Origin: Roseovarius sp. A-2
GTDB lineage: Bacteria; Pseudomonadota; Alphaproteobacteria; Rhodobacterales; Rhodobacteraceae
Reading direction: 5' to 3'
Length of the DNA stretch: 64,000 bases
Assembly: GCF_002072155.1 (NCBI RefSeq)
Contig: NZ_BDIY01000016.1
Location: 1-64,000, forward strand
Below the pieces are notes generated by a model. That model saw only the letters and a list, made by a program, of their open reading frames with translations. It had not been told where the DNA came from and searched no databases. The translations under genes and the position numbers were made by a program. Shown one piece after another: positions 1 through 8,201 of the stretch. Position 1 is the stretch's first letter. Every line of letters starts with the position of its first letter.

Positions 1-200
1 TCAAATCGACTGATAAACTTCCTGAAATCGTGTGCCTTCATTGCGCCCTCCGCGTCTTCCCTCGGAGCGCCATATTGGCCGTTTTTGGCGAAAAGAAGGC
101 TTACCAACACGAAATGCGGACACTACTTAACGAAAACGTCACCCTGACTTCGTATGTCGCCCCTAGATCCCACCCACAAGATATAGTGGGGGTCAGGGAC

Positions 201-1142
201 ATGCCGCTCATTCATGTCAATGCCGGAAGATACGGCCCCGACCTGCATGATCAGCCCGGCCGGCTTGATCAGGCATTACCGGGTCTGCTGGCGGGGGATG
301 GCCCGGTCATCCTCATGCTGCATGGCTACAAATACGCCCCCGGCCATGCCCGGGAATGCCCGCACCGGCACATTCTCTCGGCATCACCGCAACGGGACTG
401 TTTCAAGGTGGTCAGTTGGCCGCGCGGCTTGGGTTTCGGCGATAACCGGGCAGATGAGGGGCTCGGGATCGGCTTTGGCTGGAATGCGCGCGGCACGCTG
501 TGGCAGGCCTATGCCGAGGCGGCGCACGCAGGAGAACGGCTGGCGCAGCTGGTTGGCCTGATCCGCAGGCATGCACCCCACCGCCCGATCCACGCCATTG
601 CACATTCTCTTGGTGCCCGCGTTCTGCTATGCGCACTGCCGCACCTGCCCGAGGGGGCGCTCAGACGGCTCATCCTGCTGGCGGGAGCAGAGTTCGCGGG
701 CCGCGCCGCCGAGGCGCTCGTCACGCCCGCCGGGCGCAGCGCCGAGGTGATCAATGTCACCAGCCGCGAGAACGATTTCTACGACTTTCTGCTCGAATGC
801 CTGATCCCCGCGCCCGCACGCCGCGACCGGAGCCTCGGGCTGGCCCTGCCGGGCGGGCCCAAGGTGCTCAACCTGCAAATGGATCACCCCGAGACACTGG
901 GCGTGCTGCGCCGCGCCGGGTTTGCCATCGCCGATCCCACGACGCGCATATGCCATTGGTCGCTCTATACCCGCCCCGGCGTGTTCCCGATGTATCGCAG
1001 GCTCTTGCGCGAGGCCGACGCGCTCCCGCTCGCGCAACTGCGCGCCACCCTGCCCGAACATCCCGCGCCGCGCTGGTCGCGCCTTTTGCCGCTGCCGGAG
1101 GTCCGTCTGCCCTTGTCATCCGGGCGAAAACTGTCATCCTGA
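201..1142 (+). CDS. alpha/beta hydrolase, function unknown
   Basis: A 313-residue protein from the ATG at 201; the open frame extends upstream to 30, but homology-like sequence begins at MPLIHVNAGR and a G-rich stretch lies just before this ATG. It shows the alpha/beta-hydrolase plan: an HGYKY oxyanion-loop motif near residue 41 and a nucleophile elbow AHSLGAR with Ser136. A later HWSLY motif could supply the catalytic His. There is no signal peptide or membrane segment, so it is probably cytoplasmic. The substrate cannot be named; esterase or lipase-like activity is the usual expectation for the fold. It is followed 29 bases later by a GST-like gene on the same strand, and the two may be cotranscribed. 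Confidence 0.72.
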   Translation: MPLIHVNAGRYGPDLHDQPGRLDQALPGLLAGDGPVILMLHGYKYAPGHARECPHRHILSASPQRDCFKVVSWPRGLGFGDNRADEGLGIGFGWNARGTLWQAYAEAAHAGERLAQLVGLIRRHAPHRPIHAIAHSLGARVLLCALPHLPEGALRRLILLAGAEFAGRAAEALVTPAGRSAEVINVTSRENDFYDFLLECLIPAPARRDRSLGLALPGGPKVLNLQMDHPETLGVLRRAGFAIADPTTRICHWSLYTRPGVFPMYRRLLREADALPLAQLRATLPEHPAPRWSRLLPLPEVRLPLSSGRKLSS

Positions 1143-1171
1143 GCGGCTGAAAGACCCGGCAGGAGGACACC

Positions 1172-1831
1172 ATGCAGGCCCCGATCGACCTATATTACTG
1201 GCCCACACCGAACGGCTGGAAAGTTTCCATCGCGCTTGAGGAGATGGGCCTGCCTTATCGGTGCCACGTGATCAATATCGGTGCCGGCGAACAGCACGCC
1301 CCCGAATTTCTGGCTGTTTCGCCCAACAACCGCATTCCGGCGATCACCGACCCCGAGGGGCCGGACGGCGAACCGGTCAACATCTTCGAATCCGGCGCAA
1401 TCCTGCAATATCTCGCGCGCAAGACCGGTCGCTTTTACGGCAAGACGGAGCGCGACCGCATCGCGGTCGAGGAGTGGCTCATGTGGCAGATGGGCGGGGT
1501 CGGGCCGATGGCCGGACAGGCGCATCATTTCCTGAAATTCGCCAAGGACGACATACCCTACGCCAAGGACCGTTACCGCGCCGAAGTGGCGCGGCTTTAT
1601 GGCGTGCTGGATCGGCGACTGGCCGACACCGAGTATGTGGCGGGCGATTTCTATTCCATCGCCGACATGGCGCTCTGGGGGTGGTGTTCGCTCTGGGAAG
1701 GGCAGCAGCAGACGCTCGACGACAAGCCGAATTTCGCCCGCTGGCTGGAAACCGTGGGCGCGCGCGACGGCGTGCAAGCGGGCCGCGCGCTCCACGCCGA
1801 CAAGCGGCGCGATCCGACAGAGAAAAAGTGA
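1172..1831 (+). CDS. glutathione S-transferase family protein (YfcG/Nu-like)
   Basis: A 219-residue protein with a clear ribosome-binding site (AGGAGGAC) ending six bases before the ATG. The N-terminal thioredoxin-like domain carries YYWPTPNGWKVSIALEE, then the cis-Pro loop NNRIPAI and the glutathione-contact ESGAILQYLA. An all-alpha C-terminal half follows. Spacing and motifs resemble the YfcG/YghU (Nu-class) GSTs, which act on disulphides and peroxides with bound GSH or GSSG, so a role in redox or thiol chemistry is likely. Length is normal for the family. The exact substrate is unknown. It lies directly behind the hydrolase gene on the same strand. Confidence 0.85.
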   Translation: MQAPIDLYYWPTPNGWKVSIALEEMGLPYRCHVINIGAGEQHAPEFLAVSPNNRIPAITDPEGPDGEPVNIFESGAILQYLARKTGRFYGKTERDRIAVEEWLMWQMGGVGPMAGQAHHFLKFAKDDIPYAKDRYRAEVARLYGVLDRRLADTEYVAGDFYSIADMALWGWCSLWEGQQQTLDDKPNFARWLETVGARDGVQAGRALHADKRRDPTEKK

Positions 1832-2080
1832 GGTGCAGGGATTGGCCTGATGCGGTCGTCGACCTCTCGCAGCGATTCGCGCGCACAAGGCGCGGCTTAC
1901 CCGAACATCCGCAACACACCATCGCCCACGCTCAGAAAAGCTCGATCTCCGCTAGAAATCCGGGAATTCGCGTCTGCACCTTGAAGAACCCCGCCGTCGC
2001 TATGCCGCAAGATCGCGCGATCCCAATCGCGTTGCCATTCCGCCCGTTTGACCCCGCGCGTCTCCAATCAAGTTTGCGCC

Positions 2081-3022
2081 TCAATCAGCCAGTCGCGCAG
2101 CAGACCGACCGGCACGCCACAGCCGCCCGTCAATCGCCAGCAGCCCCACCCCGATCAGCACCATGCCCAGCACATGGCGCAGCATCAGCGCCTCACCGAG
2201 AAACAGCAGGCCAAGTAAAATCGCACTGACCGGAACCAGAAAGGTCACCAGCAGCAGATTTGTCACGCCCGCTGTGGCAAGGATGCGAAAATATAGCACA
2301 TAGGCCAAGGCGGTCGACAGCGCGGCCACCCCGATCAAGGCACCGATCGCCGCCGGGCTTGGCATTGGCAGGGTCCAGGGCTGATCCACAACCATCACTA
2401 CCGGCAGCAACAGCACGCTCGACGCCACGGCCTGACCGGTTGCCGTGTGCATCGGGCCCAGCCCCATCGCCCGGAACCTGCGCCCGTAAATGCCGGCACA
2501 GGCGTAAGAGACAGCACCGGCGAGACACATGAGTTGCGCGGTGACATGTACCCCGAGGTCACGCAGTGCCGTCGTGCCGATCATCGTGGCAACCCCGGCA
2601 AAGCCGATCACAACGCCAAAGAGCTTGCCGCCGGTCATGCGCTCATCGCGGGTCAGGACATGCGCGAGCAGAACCGTGAAGAGCGGTGTCGCGGCGTTCA
2701 GGATCGAGGCCACGCCCGACGCGATATGCTGCTGTCCCCAAACGATCAGCGAGAAGGGAATCGCGTTGTTCAGCAGCCCCATGACAAAGAACGCCGTCCA
2801 GACTTTCGGCGCGCGCGGCATGCGCTCGCCGCGCAATTGCAGGATGGCGAGCAGTATGATCGCCGCCAGCGCAACGCGGGATACGACCACGGTGAACACC
2901 GGCACTTCGCGCACCGCGACATCGTTGAAAAAGAACGACCCGCCCCACACGGCGGCAAGACCCAGCAACATGATCCATTCCGACAGGGTCATGGATCTCT
3001 TGGCAAAAGACGGGAGCGGCAT
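2081..3022 (-). CDS. EamA/DMT-family membrane transporter
   Basis: A 313-residue integral membrane protein with about ten hydrophobic segments arranged as two EamA repeats (first around residues 10-140, second around 150-295). The motif AAVWGGSFFFNDVAV near the N-terminus and LGLLFLGEAL near the C-terminus are typical of RhaT/YdcZ-like drug/metabolite transporters. I chose the ATG at 3022 because GGAGG lies seven bases upstream of it; an in-frame TTG two codons earlier would be too close to that site. Substrate unknown; exporters of this family move amino acids, nucleosides or small metabolites. It stands alone on the minus strand, with 249 bases of gene-free sequence between its stop and the GST gene. 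Confidence 0.85.
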   Translation of the reverse strand: MPLPSFAKRSMTLSEWIMLLGLAAVWGGSFFFNDVAVREVPVFTVVVSRVALAAIILLAILQLRGERMPRAPKVWTAFFVMGLLNNAIPFSLIVWGQQHIASGVASILNAATPLFTVLLAHVLTRDERMTGGKLFGVVIGFAGVATMIGTTALRDLGVHVTAQLMCLAGAVSYACAGIYGRRFRAMGLGPMHTATGQAVASSVLLLPVVMVVDQPWTLPMPSPAAIGALIGVAALSTALAYVLYFRILATAGVTNLLLVTFLVPVSAILLGLLFLGEALMLRHVLGMVLIGVGLLAIDGRLWRAGRSAARLAD

Positions 3023-3177
3023 CGACAATCCTCCGGGTCGCCCCTCGGGGCTGTTCCAGGCAGAGGTTTTTCATAGTCGCGCGCGGACACGCGACCCGTT
3101 TCCTGCGCTTTCGCGCGGGTCGCGGTCGCCCGGGGCCACCCGTCCCGGGTGCGATCAGCGATCTTGCAAGTCGCGCG

Positions 3178-4641
3178 CTATTTCGACGACCGCCCCGAGA
3201 TATGCTTGCGCAGGCTCGACGGTCCCGGCTTTTTCTTCGCCTTGTAGGGGTTCTTGGCCGACTGGCTGCGCATATAGAGACGAATGGGCGTGCCCGGCAT
3301 GTCGAAATCCTCGCGCAACCCGTTGATCAGATAGCGCGTATAGCTTTCCGGCAGCTTGTCGGGATGGCTGCACATGACCACGAACCCGGGGGGCCGGGTC
3401 TTGGCCTGCGTCATGTAGCGCAGCTTGATCCGCTTGCCGCCCGGCGCGGGGGGCGGGTGTTGCTCCAGCATGCCGACCAGCCAGCGATTGAGCTGCGCCG
3501 TAGTGATCCGCCGGTTCCAGACCTCATGCACCTTTTCCACCGCCGCGCGCAGCCGGTCTAGGCCACGCCCCGTCTTGGCCGAGACCGTCACCAGCGGTGC
3601 GCCGCGAAGCTGCGGCAAGAGCCGCTCGAACGCCTCGCGCAGATCGCGCAGTTTCTGCTGCTTCTCGGGCTCCACATCCCATTTGTTGACCGCCACCACC
3701 ACCGCACGCCCCTCGCGCTCGGCCAGGTCGGCGATCCGCAGATCCTGCTGCTCGAAGGGAATGGCGGCATCGAGCAGAACCACTACAACCTCGGCGAATT
3801 TCACCGCCCGCAGCCCGTCCGAGACCGACAGCTTTTCCAGCTTGTCCTGCACCCGCGCCTTCTTGCGCATGCCCGCCGTGTCGAAAATCCGCACCGGCAG
3901 GCCGTCCCAGTCGAGCGCAAGCGAGATCGCATCGCGGGTAATCCCCGCCTCGGGACCGGTCAGCAGCCGCTCTTCGCCCAGTATGGTGTTGATCAGGGTG
4001 GATTTTCCGGCATTGGGGCGGCCCACGACGGCCACCTGCAAGGGCCGCGCCTTGGTCGGCGTATGGTCGTACTGCGCGGGCGTCTCGCCCTCTTCATTCA
4101 CCTCGACATCGGTGACAGGGGCTTCGGCCTCGGCGCGTTCGTCATAGGCATCGGCCAACGGCTGCAACTGCGCATAAAGATCGTTCAGCCCCTCGCCGTG
4201 TTCCGCCGAGAGCCGAATGGGCTCGCCCAGCCCCAGCCCCCAGGCCTCGATCACCCCAGCATCGGCGGCCATGCCCTCGGCCTTGTTCGCGGCAAGGATC
4301 ACGTGATCTGACCGCTTGCGCAGGATCTCGGCAAAGATTTCATCCACCGGGGTCACCCCGGTGCGCGCGTCGATCACGAAGAGGCAGACATCGGCCATCC
4401 CGACCGCGCGCTCGGTCAGCCGCCGCATGCGACCTTCAAGGCTGTCATCGGTGGCGTCCTCCAGCCCCGCCGTGTCGATCACGGTAAAGCGCAGGTCACC
4501 CAGCCGTGCCGCCCCCTCGCGCAGGTCTCGGGTCACGCCGGGCTGGTCATCGACCAGCGCAAGGCGCTTGCCCACAAGGCGGTTGAAGAGCGTGGACTTG
4601 CCCACATTGGGGCGGCCCACGATGGCGAGGGTGAAAGACAT
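3178..4641 (-). CDS. der: ribosome biogenesis GTPase Der (EngA)
   Basis: A 487-residue protein with two tandem GTPase domains and a C-terminal KH-like domain, the diagnostic plan of Der. The first P-loop is GRPNVGKST at residues 8-16 with DTAGLED and NKAE downstream. The second is GRPNAGKST near residue 208 with DTAGMRKKA and NKWD. The KH-like region holds the basic stretch [11 protein letters not shown]. Der binds the 50S precursor and is essential in most bacteria. It lies 50 bases downstream of bamB on the same strand, reproducing the conserved yfgM-bamB-der order. The C-terminus ends in a Lys/Arg-rich tail, as in alphaproteobacterial homologues. Confidence 0.97.
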   Translation of the reverse strand: MSFTLAIVGRPNVGKSTLFNRLVGKRLALVDDQPGVTRDLREGAARLGDLRFTVIDTAGLEDATDDSLEGRMRRLTERAVGMADVCLFVIDARTGVTPVDEIFAEILRKRSDHVILAANKAEGMAADAGVIEAWGLGLGEPIRLSAEHGEGLNDLYAQLQPLADAYDERAEAEAPVTDVEVNEEGETPAQYDHTPTKARPLQVAVVGRPNAGKSTLINTILGEERLLTGPEAGITRDAISLALDWDGLPVRIFDTAGMRKKARVQDKLEKLSVSDGLRAVKFAEVVVVLLDAAIPFEQQDLRIADLAEREGRAVVVAVNKWDVEPEKQQKLRDLREAFERLLPQLRGAPLVTVSAKTGRGLDRLRAAVEKVHEVWNRRITTAQLNRWLVGMLEQHPPPAPGGKRIKLRYMTQAKTRPPGFVVMCSHPDKLPESYTRYLINGLREDFDMPGTPIRLYMRSQSAKNPYKAKKKPGPSSLRKHISGRSSK

Positions 4642-4691
4642 GGATCAGGCTCCGCTCCGGCGTCAAGCCGGTCTGATACAGGATCGCGCGG

Positions 4692-6020
4692 TCAACGGAA
4701 AGCCAGCAACTGACCCTTTTTCGACACGACATAAAGTGTGCCTCCCGCGACGACCGGGTTCGAGGTGGCACCGCCGGGCAGTGCGACGCTGCGGGTCATC
4801 TGCCCCGAGGCCGGATCGAAGAACCGCAACTGCCCGTCCCCCGAGGCAAGGATCAACTGCCCGCCCGCGATGACCGGGCCGAAATGCCCGACGATCTGCG
4901 CTTGCCGCTTGGGTTTGCGCGCCTCGAAGAGCGGCAGTTCATGGCCCCAGATCCGCGTGCCGTCCTGCGCCGAGAGCCGCACCAGCTCGTTGCGGTCGGT
5001 GACCATGAAGAGCGACTCACCCGCTGGCCAAACCGGGTTGAGCGGACCCTCGTTGGCGGTCCAGATGCGGTTGCCGCTGCCAAGCCGCAGCGCAACCATA
5101 CGGCCCGCATGGCTACCGGCAAAGACGCGATCGCCGACCACCACCGGATCACCGGTGATGTCCAGAACCCGGGCGTTTGCCACGCCAAGCCGCTGCCCGG
5201 CGATCTGCGCATCCCAGAGCCGCAGACCGCCCTGGCGGAACGCTCCCTGCAACTCGCCCGCGCCAAAGGCGAAGACGGCGTATTTCTCGGTCAGCGCCGG
5301 GGCCGGGCCACCAAGCACGTTGTGAATGTCGGGCGTGGCGCTCAACTGCCAGTCGATCCGTCCGGTCGCGGTATCGAGCACCCAGGCCACATCATCGCCC
5401 GCCACCACGTAGACCCGCCCGTCATAGACCGTGGGGGCCGCCGTGGTCGGTGCGTCAAGATCCTGCTGCCAGATCTGCGTGCCGGTCTCGGGATCAAGGG
5501 CGGTCAGCAGGCCAAAGGCCGAGGACACGAAGAGCTTGCCATCGCCATAGGCGAGCCCGCCGCCGCTGGCCTGGTTGGAGTTGTCAGCCGGCGGGGTGAG
5601 ATCCGCGCTCCACACCACCTCGCCCGAGGTCGAGACCGCCCTGACCAGCGCCTGCGCATCGAGCGTGAAGATGCGGCCGCCCGCCACCACCGGATCGGCG
5701 GTGATCCGCCTGCGCCGACTATCGCCCGCGCCGATATTGACCGACCAGGCCAGTTCCGGCGCGCCAGAGAGCGCCGGATGCGCGACCCGCGTCGCGGGTG
5801 TGCCGATGCGCTGCGTCCAGTCCGCATTCATCGTGGCAGGCGGCAAGGCCACCGGCACGACCTGGTTTTCCGGGGTTTCCGCCACCTGCGCGCGCCGCAC
5901 CTCGCTCTGCAACACGTCGCGAATGCCCTCGCGTTCACCGCTCAGGATCGCCTCTTGCTTGGAACAGGCCGTCAGGGCAAGCATCGTCGCCACCCCCAGG
6001 ATAACCGTTTTCGCCGTCAC
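4692..6020 (-). CDS. bamB: outer-membrane assembly lipoprotein BamB-like (PQQ beta-propeller)
   Basis: A 442-residue lipoprotein. I use the GTG at 6020 as start: GAGGG lies seven bases upstream and the protein then begins with a short signal sequence (VTAKTVILGVATMLALTACS) whose lipobox LTAC puts the lipidated Cys near residue 18. The rest is a run of PQQ-type blades with repeated patterns such as VVAGGRIFTLDA, VYDGRVYVVAGDD and VVVGDRVFAGSH, which fold as a beta-propeller. BamB helps BamA insert beta-barrel proteins in the outer membrane. The upstream ATG at 6068 would overlap the end of the preceding gene and spoil the signal peptide. Neighbours (TPR protein upstream, der downstream) support the call. 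Confidence 0.88.
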   Translation of the reverse strand: MTAKTVILGVATMLALTACSKQEAILSGEREGIRDVLQSEVRRAQVAETPENQVVPVALPPATMNADWTQRIGTPATRVAHPALSGAPELAWSVNIGAGDSRRRRITADPVVAGGRIFTLDAQALVRAVSTSGEVVWSADLTPPADNSNQASGGGLAYGDGKLFVSSAFGLLTALDPETGTQIWQQDLDAPTTAAPTVYDGRVYVVAGDDVAWVLDTATGRIDWQLSATPDIHNVLGGPAPALTEKYAVFAFGAGELQGAFRQGGLRLWDAQIAGQRLGVANARVLDITGDPVVVGDRVFAGSHAGRMVALRLGSGNRIWTANEGPLNPVWPAGESLFMVTDRNELVRLSAQDGTRIWGHELPLFEARKPKRQAQIVGHFGPVIAGGQLILASGDGQLRFFDPASGQMTRSVALPGGATSNPVVAGGTLYVVSKKGQLLAFR

Positions 6021-6068
6021 TGCATCGCCCTCATTCGTCGCCTCGTGCCTTCCGCCCCGGCGGGGCAC

Positions 6069-6758
6069 CTATTGCAGCACGTCGGCCGCGTCGGGCGCGC
6101 GCATCGGCGTGTCCGGCGGCTCTTTTCCCAAAGCCACAATCACTTGTGTAACGCGCCGACGCAAGCCCGCCGTCGCCTCGGCATCCTGCGCGATGCGCGC
6201 GAGCGTCTCGAGCGCCGCCGCCCTGTCGCCCGTCTCGAGCGCGATCAGCGCCAGTTGCTCCTCGGCCAGAAGCCGCACGGCGCCGCCCGCCGCCACCAGC
6301 CCCTCGAGCCGCGCGCGGCGGGTCTCGGGGTCGAGCCCCCCGCCCGGCAGCGTCACCGCCTTGAGCGTGGCGATCTGGCGATAGACCGGCAGGGTGGCCT
6401 CACGATCGGCGATCTCAAGCAGCCGCTGCGCTGCGGCCTCCGGCTCCTGTTCCGCACCCTCGGCGGCGGCCAGCAGGTCAACCACCGCCGCGGCCTCCGG
6501 GTCGGGGGCATCGATTCCGGCCAGCGCCGCGGCGCGCGCCGCGCGCTCCTCCGCCGAGAGCGCCGCCAGGATGCTGTCGCCGAGGGCCTGTGCGGACTCG
6601 CGCGCCTGCGCCTTGCGCCATTCGTTCCACGTGGCCCCGCCGACCAGAAGCAGGATCGCCAGAATGGCAATCCAGCCATAGCGTCGCATCAGCCGGAACA
6701 GCCGGTCGCGCCGCACCTCTTCGGTGACTTCCTCGATGAAACTGTCGGTATCGCTCAC
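6069..6758 (-). CDS. YfgM-like membrane-anchored TPR protein
   Basis: A 229-residue protein from the GTG at 6758, preceded by AGGGGGC. The order is an acidic cytoplasmic N-terminus (SDTDSFIEEVTEEV), one transmembrane segment (YGWIAILAILLLVGGATW, about residues 26-43), then Ala/Glu-rich helices with a TPR-like spacing. This is the architecture of YfgM, an inner-membrane ancillary SecYEG protein that interacts with periplasmic chaperones. It lies immediately upstream of bamB and der, as yfgM does in many proteobacteria. Alphaproteobacterial members are usually annotated only as tetratricopeptide-repeat proteins, so the functional label is an analogy. Confidence 0.8.
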   Translation of the reverse strand: MSDTDSFIEEVTEEVRRDRLFRLMRRYGWIAILAILLLVGGATWNEWRKAQARESAQALGDSILAALSAEERAARAAALAGIDAPDPEAAAVVDLLAAAEGAEQEPEAAAQRLLEIADREATLPVYRQIATLKAVTLPGGGLDPETRRARLEGLVAAGGAVRLLAEEQLALIALETGDRAAALETLARIAQDAEATAGLRRRVTQVIVALGKEPPDTPMRAPDAADVLQ

Positions 6759-6871
6759 GCCCTGCCCCCTTGCGGAATGTCCGCTCCTCTTAACCCGAAG
6801 CCCGCCCCCTGCCAAGGGGCGGCGGCATGCGGCCTTGGCGAGGCTTGCGGCGGGCCGCGTAAAAGATTAAT

Positions 6872-6889
6872 CTGAACCGGTCAGTTCAG
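6872..6889. promoter_or_regulatory. inverted repeat upstream of RND efflux operon
   Basis: CTGAAC (6872-6877) and GTTCAG (6884-6889) form a perfect dyad with a six-base spacer, 74 bases before the RND adaptor start and between the divergent TPR and RND genes. The size and symmetry fit a repressor operator of the TetR type, which commonly control RND pumps. No regulator gene is adjacent in the window, so the binding protein is unknown. Confidence 0.4.
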
Positions 6890-6962
6890 CGTATCATGCT
6901 CGTGATGGCGTGATGCGCCATGCGGCGTGTCGACCATTGTCAGAAGTATTGAAAGCTCACTC

Positions 6963-8201
6963 ATGCGCCTGGTTCCCATTCTGATCGCCGTGCTGGTCTC
7001 CGCGCTGATTTATGCCCTTGTCTTCGAACGCGAGCGGCTGCTGGCGCTTTTGCCGCAAACCACACCAGAAACGGCCGCGGCGGACACCCCGCTAACAACG
7101 GCGACCGAATCGGCCCAGCCGGATCAGGCCGCGATGCGCGTGGTCGTGCAACGCTCCGAGGCGCGCGAGGTCGACAGCGCCGTGATCCTGCGCGGCCGCA
7201 CCGAGGCCGACCGCATCGTCGAGCTGCGCTCCGAAACCTCCGGTCTGGTGATTTCCGAACCGCTGCGCAAGGGGGCCTTCGTGGATCGCGGCGACCTGCT
7301 CTGCCGTCTCGACCCCGCCGAGCGCGAGGCCGTGCTGCAAGAGGCGCGCGCCCGCCTTGCCGAGGCAAAAACCCGCGTGCCCGAGGCCGAGGCGCGCGTC
7401 GAAGAGGCCCGTGCACAGCTCGAAGAGGCCGAAATCAACTACAACGCCGCCGAGAACCTCGTGGGCGAAGGCTTTGCCTCTCAGACCCGCGTGGCCAATA
7501 CCCGCGCCGCCGTCAGCTCGGCACAGGCGGCGGTGCAATCGGCCACATCCGGGCTCGAAGCCGCCCGCGCCGGCATCGACTCGGCGCGCGCCGCCGTGGC
7601 CCGCGCCGAGCAGGATATCAGGCGGCTCACCATCGAGGCCCCGTTCTCCGGCGTGCTGGAAACCGACACCGCCGAGTTGGGCAGCCTGCTGCAACCCGGC
7701 GCGCTTTGTGCGACGGTGCTGCAACTCGACCCGATAACGTTGGTGGGTTTCGTGTCGGAAATGCAGGTCGCGCGGGTAGAGCGTGGGGCCACGGCAACCG
7801 CGCGCACCGCCTCGGGCCAAGAGGTGGAGGGCGCGGTCAGCTTTCTGTCGCGCGCCGCCGACGACACCACCCGCACCTTCCGCGTCGAAATCGAGGTGCC
7901 CAATCCCGACCTCAGCCTGCGCGACGGCGAAACCGCCGAGATCAGCATCCGTGCCGAGGGCAAGGCCGCGCATCTGCTGCCGCAATCGGCGCTCACACTC
8001 AATGACGAAGGTACGCTTGGCCTGCGTGTCGTGGACGAAGACAGCCGCGCGCGCTTCGTGCCGGTCACGCTGCTGCGCGACACGCCCACCGGCGTCTGGC
8101 TGACCGGCCTGGCCGAGCGCGCCGAGGTGATCGTGATCGGCCAGGAATACGTCAGCGACGGCGTGCCGGTGCACCCCTCCTATCAGGAGCTTGGCCAATG
8201 A
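6963..8201 (+). CDS. RND efflux periplasmic adaptor subunit (HlyD/AcrA type)
   Basis: A 412-residue membrane-fusion protein. It starts with an N-terminal membrane anchor or signal (MRLVPILIAVLVSALIYALVF), followed by a lipoyl half-motif (SETSGLVISEPLRKGAFVDRGDLL), a long Ala/Glu/Arg coiled-coil hairpin at about residues 105-200, the second lipoyl half (IEAPFSGVLETDTAELG), and beta-barrel and membrane-proximal domains. It bridges the inner-membrane pump and an outer-membrane channel. The ATG at 6963 has GAAAG upstream and gives a proper signal; a GTG at 6927 in frame has no site. Its stop overlaps the pump start by four bases (ATGA), so the two are translationally coupled. No TolC-like gene is nearby. 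Confidence 0.9.
   Translation: MRLVPILIAVLVSALIYALVFERERLLALLPQTTPETAAADTPLTTATESAQPDQAAMRVVVQRSEAREVDSAVILRGRTEADRIVELRSETSGLVISEPLRKGAFVDRGDLLCRLDPAEREAVLQEARARLAEAKTRVPEAEARVEEARAQLEEAEINYNAAENLVGEGFASQTRVANTRAAVSSAQAAVQSATSGLEAARAGIDSARAAVARAEQDIRRLTIEAPFSGVLETDTAELGSLLQPGALCATVLQLDPITLVGFVSEMQVARVERGATATARTASGQEVEGAVSFLSRAADDTTRTFRVEIEVPNPDLSLRDGETAEISIRAEGKAAHLLPQSALTLNDEGTLGLRVVDEDSRARFVPVTLLRDTPTGVWLTGLAERAEVIVIGQEYVSDGVPVHPSYQELGQ

Noticed and set aside
1-200. Possible coding extension of the first hydrolase from position 30
   Set aside because: The first 57 residues of the open frame have no hydrolase features, and the ATG at 201 starts the family-like sequence; the 200 bases hold no other recognisable feature.
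4884-6875. 663-residue plus-strand open frame
   Set aside because: It lies antisense to bamB and the TPR gene, both well supported; Arg/His/Gly-rich composition is typical of shadow frames in GC-rich DNA.
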